Origin: Sphingomonadales bacterium
Lineage (GTDB): Bacteria > Bacteroidota > Bacteroidia > Flavobacteriales_D > Crocinitomicaceae
NCBI GenBank assembly: GCA_016872115.1
Contig: VHBC01000005.1
Location: 62,001-126,000 of the forward strand
Direction: 5' to 3'
DNA: 64,000 nt
Of the stretch, positions 35,505-44,374 are shown in pieces. A program made the position numbers and the translations under genes. The notes under the pieces are model-generated. The model searched no databases. It saw only the letters and a list, made by a program, of their open reading frames with translations, and had not been told where the DNA came from. Position 1 is the first letter of the stretch. The number at the start of each line of letters is the position of its first letter.

Positions 35505-37949
35505 AAAGCTACGGTCTTTGCGCAATTGTTGGGCATCGAGCCAGTAAATCAGTTTAATAGAAAAACTGTTGAGCGCGCCGTTTTGGAGCGTGCCAGAGAG
35601 GTCTTGCCAATAAGCCACATTAACGGCATCGTTATTGGAGAACACCGCATTTTTCCAAACAATATTGATTTCACTTCCGGGCATAAACACCCAGCGATAC
35701 ATAAAGTCAATGGTAAATGCATTGTAATTGATATCGTAGGCAGATTTTCCTTCGACAGTAAGGCCATTGAAATCTGGTAAAGGGTTTAGGCTGCCATCTT
35801 GCTGAAGAATAGAGAAATTTTGGTATTTCAGCGTCGAACGATAATGGCGCAAACGCAAGCTTAATGACATTCTGTTGGTTACAATGTAGTCTAAAGAAAT
35901 AAATTGGATAGTGGTATTGCGGTCGCGCTTTCCGAATAAAATACCTTGATAGGATTGCACTGGTGTAGCAAATGGGATGGCATATCCAAGACTATTGATT
36001 TGTAGCTCTTTCTCAAATGAATAAACCAAAAAGATGGCATCAGAAAGCCGAATACGAGGTTCAAAATTATAGGCGTACTGTTTCCAAGGGTTGTTGTAAT
36101 AAATATCCATGCTAGCACCGGCATCTAAAGCAATTTTACGTTGATAATTAGTTGAGAACCAATAATTGAAAAATGCAAATTGGGGAACGGTAAATACTGC
36201 CCCCCAAGTTCTAGGCTCAAAATAATCCTTACTAGGTTGTAGGGCAGTGCCAGCATTTAGGCCAAATGCATTGAATTTTTTACTAACCGCAAACGCTTTG
36301 AGCGAAAACATATTGCTCGTAAATACATTTGGCAAATAGAGATAGGATTGTGAAAATGAAGCGTTCATACTCCACTTCATTAAATGTTGCCACTTGGGTG
36401 TGAAATTTCGATAGGCCACACTCGCTTCAAAAATTCTGCGGTTGTTATTGTAATTAAAACCAAGGTCATTGGGGTCATAAGTATCAGATTCCTGTAAATA
36501 ACCCAAGCCGCCAATGAGTGCACCACGTTGCTTCTGGACGTTTAAGTTTATGTTGTGTCCGAGTGTGTTTGTGGCATCGAGCTGTGCCGATAGAATTCCT
36601 TTGCCGTTGATATTGTAATTGTTGTCTTTGGTATTCAGGTTGAAATTGAAAGCAGAAACATTGGCATCGTAAAACGAACCTGCGCGCCAAACACTGGTGT
36701 TAGTAAACGTTAAGGAAGAATTATTCTTCAAATTTTGATCAAAAACGAGTACGTTGTAATTGGTCAACGGAGAGACCAGCACCTCTCTTTTGCTGTTATC
36801 AAGGGTGGAAACTGCTGTGCCGATTTGTTCTGCATTGACAGCATTGAAAAACCCAATGCCAAGGCCATGACTGTCGCGGCCAGAAATTTTAAAAGCGTTG
36901 TAAAGTTGCGAGGAGCCCGGAACATTCTCGAGGTACTCATTTGGTTGGAGCATGGTTTGTGTAACCTTGTAAGGCGCTTGAATGCCAATTCTTCTGCTGT
37001 AAAAAATGCCCGCTTTGTTGAAGAGCTCCATGCCTTCAGTAAAAAATTGGCGGTTTTCATTGAATTGTATCTCAAAGGGAGTTAGGTTTAAAACTTGCTG
37101 ATCAAAAACGACTTGACCAAAATCAGGAACTAAAGTAAGATCGAGGGTAAAAGCTTCGTTGATTCCGTATTTGATGTCCATTCCGCCATTAAAAGAACGC
37201 AGTAAACTTTTTGAGTTGTCTTCGTTTCTGATTTCGTCGACGTAGGTAGACACATACGGAATAAGTGCCAAACGAAGTGGTGGACTGATATTGGAAAGGT
37301 TTGTGATATCTCCACTTTCGAGCAGCATATTCTCAAGGTCAGGATTTACAGCTACCCAAGAAGATTCTTCTCGCAAACGCGCAATTTGCCTGCCGATATT
37401 GATGCCCCAATCTTGCACCTCTTTTTGCGGAAAACGCAAAGCAGAATAGGGGATCCTGATCTCTGCAATCCAGCCATTTTCTACTATCTCAACTGCGCTA
37501 TGCCAAACAAGGTTAAGTTGATCATTGTAGTCATTGGCTGCAATTTTAGCATCTAGTTGAACGCCGCGGCTTGTGAGACCGAAATAAAAACCATTTTGAT
37601 TGTCATTGTAGGTGTCTAAAAAAATCCCAATGATGTCGAGGTTCGGATTGTAATCGTCTCTCAAGGAGAGCACTTTTGATATGGAGTCAGGTGGATCTTG
37701 ACAATAAAATGCAAAATAAATGGCGTCTTGGTCATAGCATAATTGAATGCTGGTCTGACTTTTTGAGGGTTTACCTGGTTCTGGTTTGATTTGAATAAAA
37801 GGGCTGAATTCGGGATTTTTAGACCAGGTTGCTTCTTGTAACTTGCCGTCTATTGTGATTTTTTCATTACAGCGAATGGCATTGATTTGCTTTTGACCAT
37901 AGGTGGAGAAGCTAAGAAGAAGAAGAAGAAGAAGAAGTTGCAAACGCAT
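35493..37949 (-). CDS. DUF5916 protein: CBM9-like domain plus outer-membrane barrel
   Basis: The 818-residue exported protein has a signal peptide whose core is eight leucines encoded by a perfect (CTT)8 run. The N-terminal part (about 20-215) is carbohydrate-binding family 9-like (ITIDGKLQEATWSKNPEF, QLCYDQDAIYFAFYCQD). The rest is DUF5916 with a long barrel pattern (FTPFEIQFNENRQFFTEGMELF). The start MRLQ gives a proper signal peptide; an upstream extension to 37997 does not. It follows the DUF5715 gene by 14 bases. The role may be glycan binding or uptake, but none is established. Confidence 0.85.
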   Translation of the reverse strand: MRLQLLLLLLLLSFSTYGQKQINAIRCNEKITIDGKLQEATWSKNPEFSPFIQIKPEPGKPSKSQTSIQLCYDQDAIYFAFYCQDPPDSISKVLSLRDDYNPNLDIIGIFLDTYNDNQNGFYFGLTSRGVQLDAKIAANDYNDQLNLVWHSAVEIVENGWIAEIRIPYSALRFPQKEVQDWGINIGRQIARLREESSWVAVNPDLENMLLESGDITNLSNISPPLRLALIPYVSTYVDEIRNEDNSKSLLRSFNGGMDIKYGINEAFTLDLTLVPDFGQVVFDQQVLNLTPFEIQFNENRQFFTEGMELFNKAGIFYSRRIGIQAPYKVTQTMLQPNEYLENVPGSSQLYNAFKISGRDSHGLGIGFFNAVNAEQIGTAVSTLDNSKREVLVSPLTNYNVLVFDQNLKNNSSLTFTNTSVWRAGSFYDANVSAFNFNLNTKDNNYNINGKGILSAQLDATNTLGHNINLNVQKQRGALIGGLGYLQESDTYDPNDLGFNYNNNRRIFEASVAYRNFTPKWQHLMKWSMNASFSQSYLYLPNVFTSNMFSLKAFAVSKKFNAFGLNAGTALQPSKDYFEPRTWGAVFTVPQFAFFNYWFSTNYQRKIALDAGASMDIYYNNPWKQYAYNFEPRIRLSDAIFLVYSFEKELQINSLGYAIPFATPVQSYQGILFGKRDRNTTIQFISLDYIVTNRMSLSLRLRHYRSTLKYQNFSILQQDGSLNPLPDFNGLTVEGKSAYDINYNAFTIDFMYRWVFMPGSEINIVWKNAVFSNNDAVNVAYWQDLSGTLQNGALNSFSIKLIYWLDAQQLRKDRSFLPR
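37914..37937. repeat. Perfect (AAG)8 trinucleotide microsatellite inside a signal peptide
   Basis: Eight uninterrupted AAG units on the plus strand read as eight CTT leucine codons on the minus strand. They form the hydrophobic core of the DUF5916 signal peptide. Unit gain or loss keeps the frame but changes the length of the core. Confidence 0.95.
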
Positions 37950-37963
37950 AGGCAAATTTACAA

Positions 37964-38653
37964 TTATCTGCCTTTTCGGGCAACCACATGCAAGCATTCT
38001 TCTTGCTTCTCAAATGTTACCCAGATTTTGATTTTCTTTTTGTATTCAAGTAAAATACGAGAGATCGTGGCTTGTAAATATTGTTTTTGGTTCTGATTAA
38101 GTGGCTCATCGGAAGCAAAGCGCGCATATGAGAAATCAAATGCATTGCCATTCAGATGAGGGCTTCTATTAACTGCAGTTCGGTTTTTGCGCACCAGCTT
38201 TGAAACGGTATGCTTGGTGCGTGTCATGGAGGTCACAATGAGCTCGCAACCTGCGAGTGGTGTATGCGCTAAAGAATCATTGAATGCGCGGCCAATTTCT
38301 TTGAGTATTTCTTCTGCATAGGGCGTCAAAAAAGCATAGGAATATTGAAAGGTATCTAACCGAAAACCAGTATTGGCCTTCACCAGAACTAATTTTTTGG
38401 CACGATAGGCACGACGCAGGCCGTTGGTATTGGCAACTGGTTGTATCCCCTGCTTGACAGATCGGTCCATGTATTCTACCAAGCGGTTATTGAGTTGAAT
38501 CGTGTAGGTATTTGGATCTTGGTCAGCTAATACTTGAGTTTGGCATAGCTGCATTTCATCACTGCAGGCAGACGATTGCGGAGTGCTTGGCCAATAAGCA
38601 AATGCTAAAAGTACAAACCCGAGGGCAAGCAAAAACAGATTATAGATGCGCAT
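37964..38653 (-). CDS. DUF5715 / peptidase M15-like exported protein
   Basis: The 229-residue protein has an N-terminal signal anchor (IYNLFLLALGFVLLAFAYW). The motif HLNGNAFD (HxxGxAxD form) and a C-terminal LHVVARKG His correspond to the zinc ligands of M15 D-Ala-D-Ala peptidases, with MTRTKHTVSKLVRKN upstream as in DUF5715. This suggests a cell-wall peptidase or a derived binder in the periplasm. ATG 38653 was chosen because it begins the signal anchor and sits 5 bases behind an exact TAnnTTTG box. Confidence 0.82.
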   Translation of the reverse strand: MRIYNLFLLALGFVLLAFAYWPSTPQSSACSDEMQLCQTQVLADQDPNTYTIQLNNRLVEYMDRSVKQGIQPVANTNGLRRAYRAKKLVLVKANTGFRLDTFQYSYAFLTPYAEEILKEIGRAFNDSLAHTPLAGCELIVTSMTRTKHTVSKLVRKNRTAVNRSPHLNGNAFDFSYARFASDEPLNQNQKQYLQATISRILLEYKKKIKIWVTFEKQEECLHVVARKGR

Positions 38654-38658
38654 GTAAA

Positions 38659-38666
38659 CAAATATA
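38659..38666 (-). promoter_or_regulatory. -7 promoter element of the DUF5715 gene, leaderless spacing
   Basis: CAAATATA reads TATATTTG on the minus strand, an exact match, 5 bases from the start codon. A possible -33 TTG lies 24 bases further (38691-38693), longer than usual. Confidence 0.55.
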
Positions 38667-38674
38667 AAAATTGC

Positions 38675-38706
38675 TTGCTTTGGTCTGACACAAGTTCGTA
38701 ATTTTG
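38675..38706 (+). promoter_or_regulatory. Promoter of the DUF493 gene, leaderless spacing
   Basis: TTG (38675-38677), 21 bases, TAATTTTG (38699-38706). Four bases separate the box from the ATG at 38711. It interleaves with the divergent DUF5715 promoter within 57 bases. Confidence 0.65.
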
Positions 38707-38710
38707 TGTC

Positions 38711-38974
38711 ATGAGAACCTTCGATGCACTTAAAGCTCAACTCGAACAACAAGACTGGCCGAACCTTTATATGTTCAAATTTATAGTTCCCAATGACAAT
38801 CATCATTTAGCGCAAGTCACCGCTTTATTCAATGCCAACAGTGAAATTAGTTACCATCATTCCGGTAACGGAAAATATGTCAGTCTTAGCGCCAAAGAAA
38901 TCATGCTCTCGGCCGACGACATCATCGCAGTTTATGAACGCGCCGCGTTAATTCCCGGCATCATCTCTCTTTAA
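38711..38974 (+). CDS. DUF493 (YbeD-like) family protein
   Basis: The 87-residue protein has the DUF493 pattern: MFKFIVPNDNHHLAQVTALF, the conserved HHSGNGKYVSLSAKEIMLSADDIIAVYE and a final IPGIISL. E. coli YbeD has an ACT-like fold and no proven function. Its stop overlaps the next ATG by one base (TAATG). Confidence 0.88.
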   Translation: MRTFDALKAQLEQQDWPNLYMFKFIVPNDNHHLAQVTALFNANSEISYHHSGNGKYVSLSAKEIMLSADDIIAVYERAALIPGIISL

Positions 38975-39342
38975 TGGAAGCAATTGTTAAATTTTTATTC
39001 GTCTCTTTTCTCATTTTACTGGCTGTGATTGCCTATAGGGCCTTACTCAGGCGCTTTCAACGCGGACAAGTGCAACACCAAGACTTTTGTGAACTGTATA
39101 CCTTAGATCAAGAACCCGCTAATGGTGAGTTAGCATTTTATTTTGTGTGTCCTGCATCCACTCATGTGCGTTTTGCCATTTGGCAAAACAAACAATTGGT
39201 TGCAGAATTAGCCAATCAAGAATTTGAGAAGGGTGGCCATATCTTGCGCTACGATAGCGCCAAGCTAGCAAATGGTGTTTACTATTATGGTATCATTACA
39301 GCTCAACAAGAGACCAAAAAACGAATGACTGTCTCTAACTAA
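38974..39342 (+). CDS. Small membrane-anchored protein with Ig-like C-terminus, unknown function
   Basis: The 122 residues include one N-terminal transmembrane helix (FLFVSFLILLAVIAYRALL) and a soluble region whose strand pattern (VRFAIWQNKQLVAEL, GGHILRYDSAKLANGVYYYGII) resembles the T9SS C-terminal fold. The helix would keep it in the inner membrane, so it is not a normal T9SS cargo. I know of no named family. It overlaps the convergent barrel gene by 4 bases. Confidence 0.65.
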   Translation: MEAIVKFLFVSFLILLAVIAYRALLRRFQRGQVQHQDFCELYTLDQEPANGELAFYFVCPASTHVRFAIWQNKQLVAELANQEFEKGGHILRYDSAKLANGVYYYGIITAQQETKKRMTVSN

Positions 39343-40037
39343 GATTCGTCTGTCGATTTTTCGACTTTGATTCTGGAGGGTTTTCTAGGTAGCTTGTACT
39401 TCGGCTTATGAAAATCACTTTTGTAGCCATCTGTTTTTTCTATGCGGTACACCAAACCAAGGCTGTACTGACTATAAGAAGCACTCCCTAAAATATCTAC
39501 AAGTCCAAATTTATAAACACCCTGAGCCTGTAGCCCAATTTGTTTACTTAACCAAAAAGTGCAGCCTGCGGATAAATTAACCGTTGGCGTCAGCATTGGA
39601 GCGCTTTGTTTAGCGTCAGCATTGCGCAGGCTGAATCCTAGGCCGGAACCTAAATATGGATCAATGGCACCGCGTCCTAATTGCTTATAAAAAGAGTACT
39701 TCAGTGCAGCGTCGAAATAGCCGATAAAACCATTGACATTAATGGAATCGTTGACCAACCTGTCTGATTTATAGGGTTGCGCTCCGAGAACCCCCTCGAC
39801 GCTCCAACCATTGTAGATGTAACGGTCCGCATACAATCTCGATGGAAAGGGTAGGCCGTGCAATTGATCGATTGGAACTGGGTTGAGTTCTTGGCCGTCA
39901 TCGTCAGTGGTTGTCCAAGCAATGCCAAATTGCCAAAAGTAGTTGTCCCGGTTGGTAATCATTTTATCAGGTTGGGCAAAAGAGATTGACCCAGCAATGA
40001 GTAAAATAGAGCAAATGAAGAGAGAGAATGCGCGCAT
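39339..40037 (-). CDS. Outer-membrane beta-barrel protein, unknown function
   Basis: The 232-residue protein has a signal peptide (MRAFSLFICSILLIAGSISFAQ) and alternating hydrophobic strands (AALKYSFYKQLGRGAIDPYLGSG, VNLSAGCTFWL, QAQGVYKFGLVD). A basic, Pro/Lys-rich tail (KPKYKLPRKPSRIK) follows the last strand, which is unusual for a barrel terminus. The start at 40037 is set by the signal peptide. It is probably a small OmpW/OmpX-like porin or structural protein. Confidence 0.8.
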   Translation of the reverse strand: MRAFSLFICSILLIAGSISFAQPDKMITNRDNYFWQFGIAWTTTDDDGQELNPVPIDQLHGLPFPSRLYADRYIYNGWSVEGVLGAQPYKSDRLVNDSINVNGFIGYFDAALKYSFYKQLGRGAIDPYLGSGLGFSLRNADAKQSAPMLTPTVNLSAGCTFWLSKQIGLQAQGVYKFGLVDILGSASYSQYSLGLVYRIEKTDGYKSDFHKPKYKLPRKPSRIKVEKSTDES

Positions 40038-40054
40038 ATGATCGTTTCTAAGAA

Positions 40055-40062
40055 CAAATTTA
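40055..40062 (-). promoter_or_regulatory. -7 promoter element of the outer-membrane barrel gene
   Basis: CAAATTTA reads TAAATTTG on the minus strand, 17 bases from the start codon. No well-placed -33 element seen. Confidence 0.45.
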
Positions 40063-40144
40063 AACATTAAAGCAAACGCTGAACTTTCCCGTAAATAAAT
40101 GAATTGACAATCTTTTGTTGATGTTCTGTTTGGCATTAAATGAG

Positions 40145-40152
40145 TAAATTTG
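40145..40152 (+). promoter_or_regulatory. -7 promoter element of the IPExxxVDY/pyk operon, near-leaderless spacing
   Basis: TAAATTTG is an exact match and ends 6 bases before ATG 40159. A TTG at 40118-40120 is 24 bases upstream, slightly too far. Confidence 0.55.
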
Positions 40153-40158
40153 AATCCA

Positions 40159-40587
40159 ATGGGAAAAGTTAAAAAATACGAACTCACCCTCGACGACGAA
40201 CAACCCTTCGAAGTTTACGGAATTTCTACTGCTTTTGCCGATTACCGACTCTGTTGGGAGCTCAATCAAACACTTGGTATTCTCCTCGAGAAACAAACCA
40301 AACACTTTGAAATGTTTATCCCGAAACTAAAAGCGCAACACGCATTTAGTTATTTTTTTTTCGAGGACCAAGAATTGCTCACGCGTTTTTATTTGATCAA
40401 AAACAAGCAAGAGCAACAACTCTTGCAAGCAGATCGGCCAATGATTGATTATTTTTTAGTACTCAAAGAAAACTTTTCACATGAGCCTATAGATTTGATT
40501 GATCAACTCAGAAAAATCAACGGTGTGGTTGCCGTGTTTGAATTCAACCACGAAGAATTTGACATTTTAGATTACCTTACAAGCTGA
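40159..40587 (+). CDS. IPExxxVDY family protein
   Basis: The 142-residue protein is of the Bacteroidota-restricted IPExxxVDY family, recognised here by the C-terminal ADRPMIDYFLVL segment (a degenerate form of the motif) and by its position one base ahead of pyruvate kinase. The function is unknown. An in-frame TTG at 40150 would add three residues but lies inside the promoter element, so ATG 40159 is preferred. Confidence 0.75.
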   Translation: MGKVKKYELTLDDEQPFEVYGISTAFADYRLCWELNQTLGILLEKQTKHFEMFIPKLKAQHAFSYFFFEDQELLTRFYLIKNKQEQQLLQADRPMIDYFLVLKENFSHEPIDLIDQLRKINGVVAVFEFNHEEFDILDYLTS

Positions 40588-40588
40588 C

Positions 40589-42007
40589 ATGAAAAACACC
40601 AAAATAGTGGCCACTATGGGCCCAGCCTCACTTAAAAAAGAAGTACTTGCAGACATGATGCGCGCTGGCCTCAATGTTTGTCGTTTGAATTTCGCACACG
40701 GAAGTCATCAAGATCATTCAGGTGCTGTAGCGCTTATCCGTGAGCTCAATGACGAACTCGGATTAAACGTAGGCATTCTTGCCGATTTACAAGGCCCCAA
40801 AATCCGTACGCACGAAATGGAAAACAATGGCGTGCTCATAGAGGAGGGGCAACACATCGAGGTTGTGGTGGAAAAAGTTCTTGGTAATAACCAAAGATTT
40901 TCAATCAACTATCATTTATTACCCCGTGACGTGAATCCCGGCGAATGTATTTTGCTCGACGACGGTAAGTTGGTACTTGAAGTACTCGAAACGGATAAAA
41001 AAGAAAAGATTCGTTGCCTCGTCATTCAAGGTGGTTTATTGTGCTCAAAAAAAGGTGTCAATTTTCCGAACACGAAAATATCGATGCCGTCTCTTACAGA
41101 AAAAGACATCGAAGACCTCAACTTCGCACTCAAACTAGGTGTAGACTGGATTGGTTTATCTTTTGTGCGAAGTTCAAAGTGTATTTCAGATCTCAAAGAA
41201 AGAATAGCCAAAAAAAGAAGCATTGCAAAGGTTGTTGCCAAAATTGAAAAACCAGAGGCACTTAAGAATATCGATGAAATCATAGAACTCAGCGACGCCC
41301 TAATGGTGGCCCGTGGTGACCTCGGCGTCGAGATTCCATATCAAAATGTGCCGCTCATTCAAAAAATGATCATCAGCAAATCGGTTTCCAAAGCAAAGCC
41401 GGTTATTGTAGCAACCCAAATGATGGAATCCATGCTAAATAGCCTTACCCCGAGCCGAGCCGAGGTCAATGATGTAGCGAACGCGGTCCTTGATGGCGCC
41501 GATGCCGTCATGCTTTCTGGCGAAACTTCGGTAGGCCAATATCCTGTACAAGTGGTGCAAACCATGGCCAACATCATCAAAGAGATGGAACAGCACCCCA
41601 GTATGTACCATAAAGAAGAATTGCCACCCAAAGGAAGCCGGCGTTTTATTTCCGATTCCATCTGTTTTAATGCCTGCCGTTTGGCTCAACGCGTAGAGGC
41701 CAATGCCATCATCACCATGACCTTTTCTGGCTACACCGCATATAAAATCGCTTCTCAACGTCCGGCTTCTCCTATATATGTATTCACGCACAATCGCAAA
41801 ATTCTTACGCAACTCAATTTAGTGTGGGGCGTTCGTGCATTTTACTACAATAAGCGAATTTCTACTGACCACACAATCGCAGATATCAAACATTTGATGA
41901 AAGAAGATGGTTACTTGAATGTTGGCGATGTCGTGATCAATGTGGCATCGATTCCACTTGAGGACTTAGGCGGATCAAATATGTTGAAGCTCAGCTACGT
42001 AGATTAA
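40589..42007 (+). CDS. pyk: Pyruvate kinase
   Basis: The 472-residue glycolytic enzyme makes ATP and pyruvate from phosphoenolpyruvate and ADP. Visible motifs: KIVATMGPAS at the start, ILADLQGPKIRTHE, the KIEKPEALKNIDEII catalytic lysine region, MVARGDLGVEIP and VIVATQMMESML. The length and the A/B/C domain order are normal. It follows the IPExxxVDY gene by one base and is followed by a weak terminator. Confidence 0.97.
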   Translation: MKNTKIVATMGPASLKKEVLADMMRAGLNVCRLNFAHGSHQDHSGAVALIRELNDELGLNVGILADLQGPKIRTHEMENNGVLIEEGQHIEVVVEKVLGNNQRFSINYHLLPRDVNPGECILLDDGKLVLEVLETDKKEKIRCLVIQGGLLCSKKGVNFPNTKISMPSLTEKDIEDLNFALKLGVDWIGLSFVRSSKCISDLKERIAKKRSIAKVVAKIEKPEALKNIDEIIELSDALMVARGDLGVEIPYQNVPLIQKMIISKSVSKAKPVIVATQMMESMLNSLTPSRAEVNDVANAVLDGADAVMLSGETSVGQYPVQVVQTMANIIKEMEQHPSMYHKEELPPKGSRRFISDSICFNACRLAQRVEANAIITMTFSGYTAYKIASQRPASPIYVFTHNRKILTQLNLVWGVRAFYYNKRISTDHTIADIKHLMKEDGYLNVGDVVINVASIPLEDLGGSNMLKLSYVD

Positions 42008-42028
42008 CGGAATTTACCCCCGTTTTTT
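42006..42028 (+). terminator. Weak terminator after pyk
   Basis: Stem AACGG/CCGTT (42006-42010 with 42020-42024), 9-base loop and a T-tract of six. It begins inside the stop codon. The stem is short, so read-through into recJ is likely. Confidence 0.45.
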
Positions 42029-42045
42029 AAACGTACTTTTAGGGA

Positions 42046-43767
42046 ATGAAAGCAAATTGGCTCTTGCGACCAGCAAGTTTACCGCCTCAAATTTCGGCGC
42101 TATCTTCGGCACTACAGGTACCGAATTTTGTTGCCGAAATTCTTTTACTGCGTGGAATACAAAACCGAGCACAAGCCGTTGATTTTTTTAATCCGACTGC
42201 ACAAGCCCTGCACAATCCTTTTCTCATGAAAAACATGGATGCAGCAGTAGGGCGCTTGCAACAGGCCATCAGTCGGCAAGAAAACGTTTTGCTTTACGGA
42301 GACTACGACGTTGATGGCACCACCGCAGTAGCCCTCATGTCAGAGCAACTTCAGCGCTTAGGTCTCCAATGTGAACACTACATTCCAGATCGTTACCGAG
42401 AAGGCTATGGCGTGAGTAAAATAGGCATAGAACACGCCATTCGCCAAGGCATTACACTACTCATAACACTAGATTGCGGTATCAAAGCCCACGATCAATT
42501 TGAGCGTGCAAATGTGGCGGGTATTGATTGTATTGTTTGTGATCACCACCAGCCAGACAGCACCCTTCCTGCTGCAATTGTACTGAATCCCAAACAGCCC
42601 AATTGTACTTACCCCTACAAAGAACTTTCTGGTTGTGCTGTTGCATATAAATTACTACAAGGACTTTACCAGCAACTCGAAAAAGATGAGGCTCCCCTTG
42701 AGGAAAGTCTCGATTTAGTTGCCTTGTCTATCGGTGCTGACATCGTTGAATTGCTCGGAGAAAACAGAATACTTTGCGCAAAAGGTTTGGCGCAACTCAA
42801 TGCTTGCCCTCGGCCAGCCTTTTTAGCCATACTCGAACTGGCTACTAAACAATTGCCTCTGACTTTGCGCGATGTCGTTTTTACTCTAGCACCTAGAATC
42901 AATGCAGCAGGTAGAATTGCATCTGGTCAGCGCGCCGTAGACTGGATGCGCAGTTCAGACCAACATGAAATTGACCAACTTGCGTTAGAGATCAATACAG
43001 ACAACACTACACGGCGCGCCTTAGATCAACAAACCACCGTAGAAGCACTCGCTCAAATCGCAGCCAATACGTTATTTGAGCAGCAGTATGCTACCGTGGT
43101 TTTTGATCCGACTTGGCACAAAGGAGTGGTAGGCATTGTCGCTTCAAGGCTCATAGAAACCCATTATAGGCCAACAATAGTATTGACGGAATCTAATGGA
43201 GTACTGACGGGTTCTGCGCGTTGTATGGCACCATTACATCTTTATGAACTCCTTGAAAGTTGTCAGGAGCACCTCCTTCAATTTGGCGGGCATCAGTTTG
43301 CAGCCGGACTTACCTTAATGCCTGAACAATTCTATGCATTTAGGAATGCCTTCGACAATGCTGTAGCCAATGCACTTGGACAGCAAAAGTTAGAACCCAA
43401 AATCACTATTGACACCCAACTCAAATTTTCGGAGCTAGGAAGTAATCCATCCCTTCACTTCAAACGTATTTTGCAAATTTTGAACGCCTTTGAGCCCTGT
43501 GGCCCTGGCAATCTTCATCCTGTATTTCTTGCCAAGAGATGTTTGATTTTAGATTATCGGATTCTCAAAGGGTCACATCTTAAGCTCAAACTCATTCAAG
43601 AAGACAGCCAAGTGGCCATCGAGGCAATTGGTTTCAATTTAGCAACTTTGGAGGCGGAACTTGCCGTGGGTTTCTTTGTCGATATTGCATTTCAGATCAG
43701 TGCCAATACTTATCAAAACAGAACGACCTTGCAACTCGTCATTCAAGATTTGTGCACGAGCGCCTAA
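42046..43767 (+). CDS. recJ: Single-stranded-DNA-specific exonuclease RecJ
   Basis: The 573-residue DHH-family nuclease degrades single-stranded DNA 5' to 3' in recombination and mismatch repair. Motifs: YGDYDVDGTTAVALM, LDCGIKAHDQ, VCDHHQPD (DHH), APRINAAGR and the DHHA1 GGHQFAAGLTL. The C-terminal OB-like domain ends LQLVIQDL. A one-mismatch -7 box (TACTTTTA) lies 4 bases before the ATG. Confidence 0.96.
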   Translation: MKANWLLRPASLPPQISALSSALQVPNFVAEILLLRGIQNRAQAVDFFNPTAQALHNPFLMKNMDAAVGRLQQAISRQENVLLYGDYDVDGTTAVALMSEQLQRLGLQCEHYIPDRYREGYGVSKIGIEHAIRQGITLLITLDCGIKAHDQFERANVAGIDCIVCDHHQPDSTLPAAIVLNPKQPNCTYPYKELSGCAVAYKLLQGLYQQLEKDEAPLEESLDLVALSIGADIVELLGENRILCAKGLAQLNACPRPAFLAILELATKQLPLTLRDVVFTLAPRINAAGRIASGQRAVDWMRSSDQHEIDQLALEINTDNTTRRALDQQTTVEALAQIAANTLFEQQYATVVFDPTWHKGVVGIVASRLIETHYRPTIVLTESNGVLTGSARCMAPLHLYELLESCQEHLLQFGGHQFAAGLTLMPEQFYAFRNAFDNAVANALGQQKLEPKITIDTQLKFSELGSNPSLHFKRILQILNAFEPCGPGNLHPVFLAKRCLILDYRILKGSHLKLKLIQEDSQVAIEAIGFNLATLEAELAVGFFVDIAFQISANTYQNRTTLQLVIQDLCTSA

Positions 43768-43782
43768 CTTTACGTAAGTTTG
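43749..43782 (+). promoter_or_regulatory. Promoter of riboflavin synthase gene inside recJ end, leaderless spacing
   Basis: TTTG (43749-43752), 22 bases, TAAGTTTG (43775-43782). The -33 element lies within the last codons of recJ. Four bases separate the -7 box from the ATG at 43787. Confidence 0.65.
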
Positions 43783-43786
43783 TACT

Positions 43787-44374
43787 ATGTTTACAGGAAT
43801 CATCGAAGAAGTTGGTCAGGTACTCGCCATTGATCACGACGCGGGCAATATCCATTTTACAATTGGTTCTTTGCTTTCGTCAGGGTTTAAAATTGACCAA
43901 AGCGTAGCACATAATGGCTGTTGTTTAACCGTAGTGGCACAGCAAGCCAACCAACATACAGTTACTGCTATTCAAGAAACACTCAACAAAACCAATTTGG
44001 GATCTTGGGTGGTGGGCACCAAAGTCAATTTAGAACGCTGCATGCAACTTGGCGGTCGTCTAGATGGTCATATGGTTCAGGGCCATGTCGACTGCATTGG
44101 AACGTGCACTGACGTTCAGGACGAAAACGGCTCTTGGCGTTTTACTTTTGCGCATCCACAAGATTTTGTTACCGTGGAGAAAGGTTCAATTACGGTAAAT
44201 GGCACAAGTTTAACCGTTGTCGATTCGCAAAAAGGAAGCTTTTCAGTTTGCATTATACCTTACACCTATGAGCATACAAATTTTCATGACCTTACTGTAG
44301 GTGCTGAGGTCAATTTGGAATTTGATATTATCGGCAAGTACGTTGCACGTTACCTAAGTTTGCAACATCCTTAG
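43787..44374 (+). CDS. ribE: Riboflavin synthase, alpha subunit
   Basis: The 195-residue enzyme dismutates two 6,7-dimethyl-8-ribityllumazine molecules to riboflavin. Two lumazine-binding barrels are seen: MFTGIIEEVGQV with NGCCLTV (about 1-95) and LDGHMVQGHVDCIG with NGTSLTVVD (about 96-190). The length is normal. No other rib genes are nearby. The stop overlaps that of the convergent TPR gene by 4 bases (TTAG). Confidence 0.96.
   Translation: MFTGIIEEVGQVLAIDHDAGNIHFTIGSLLSSGFKIDQSVAHNGCCLTVVAQQANQHTVTAIQETLNKTNLGSWVVGTKVNLERCMQLGGRLDGHMVQGHVDCIGTCTDVQDENGSWRFTFAHPQDFVTVEKGSITVNGTSLTVVDSQKGSFSVCIIPYTYEHTNFHDLTVGAEVNLEFDIIGKYVARYLSLQHP

Noticed and set aside
37914..37937. (AAG)8 repeat as a CRISPR or regulatory repeat
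   Set aside because: It has no spacers, the units are only three bases, and it lies inside a signal-peptide coding sequence.
41359..41812. Long open frames antisense to pyk (100 and 125 codons)
   Set aside because: They lie opposite a well-conserved glycolytic enzyme gene and show no recognisable domain.
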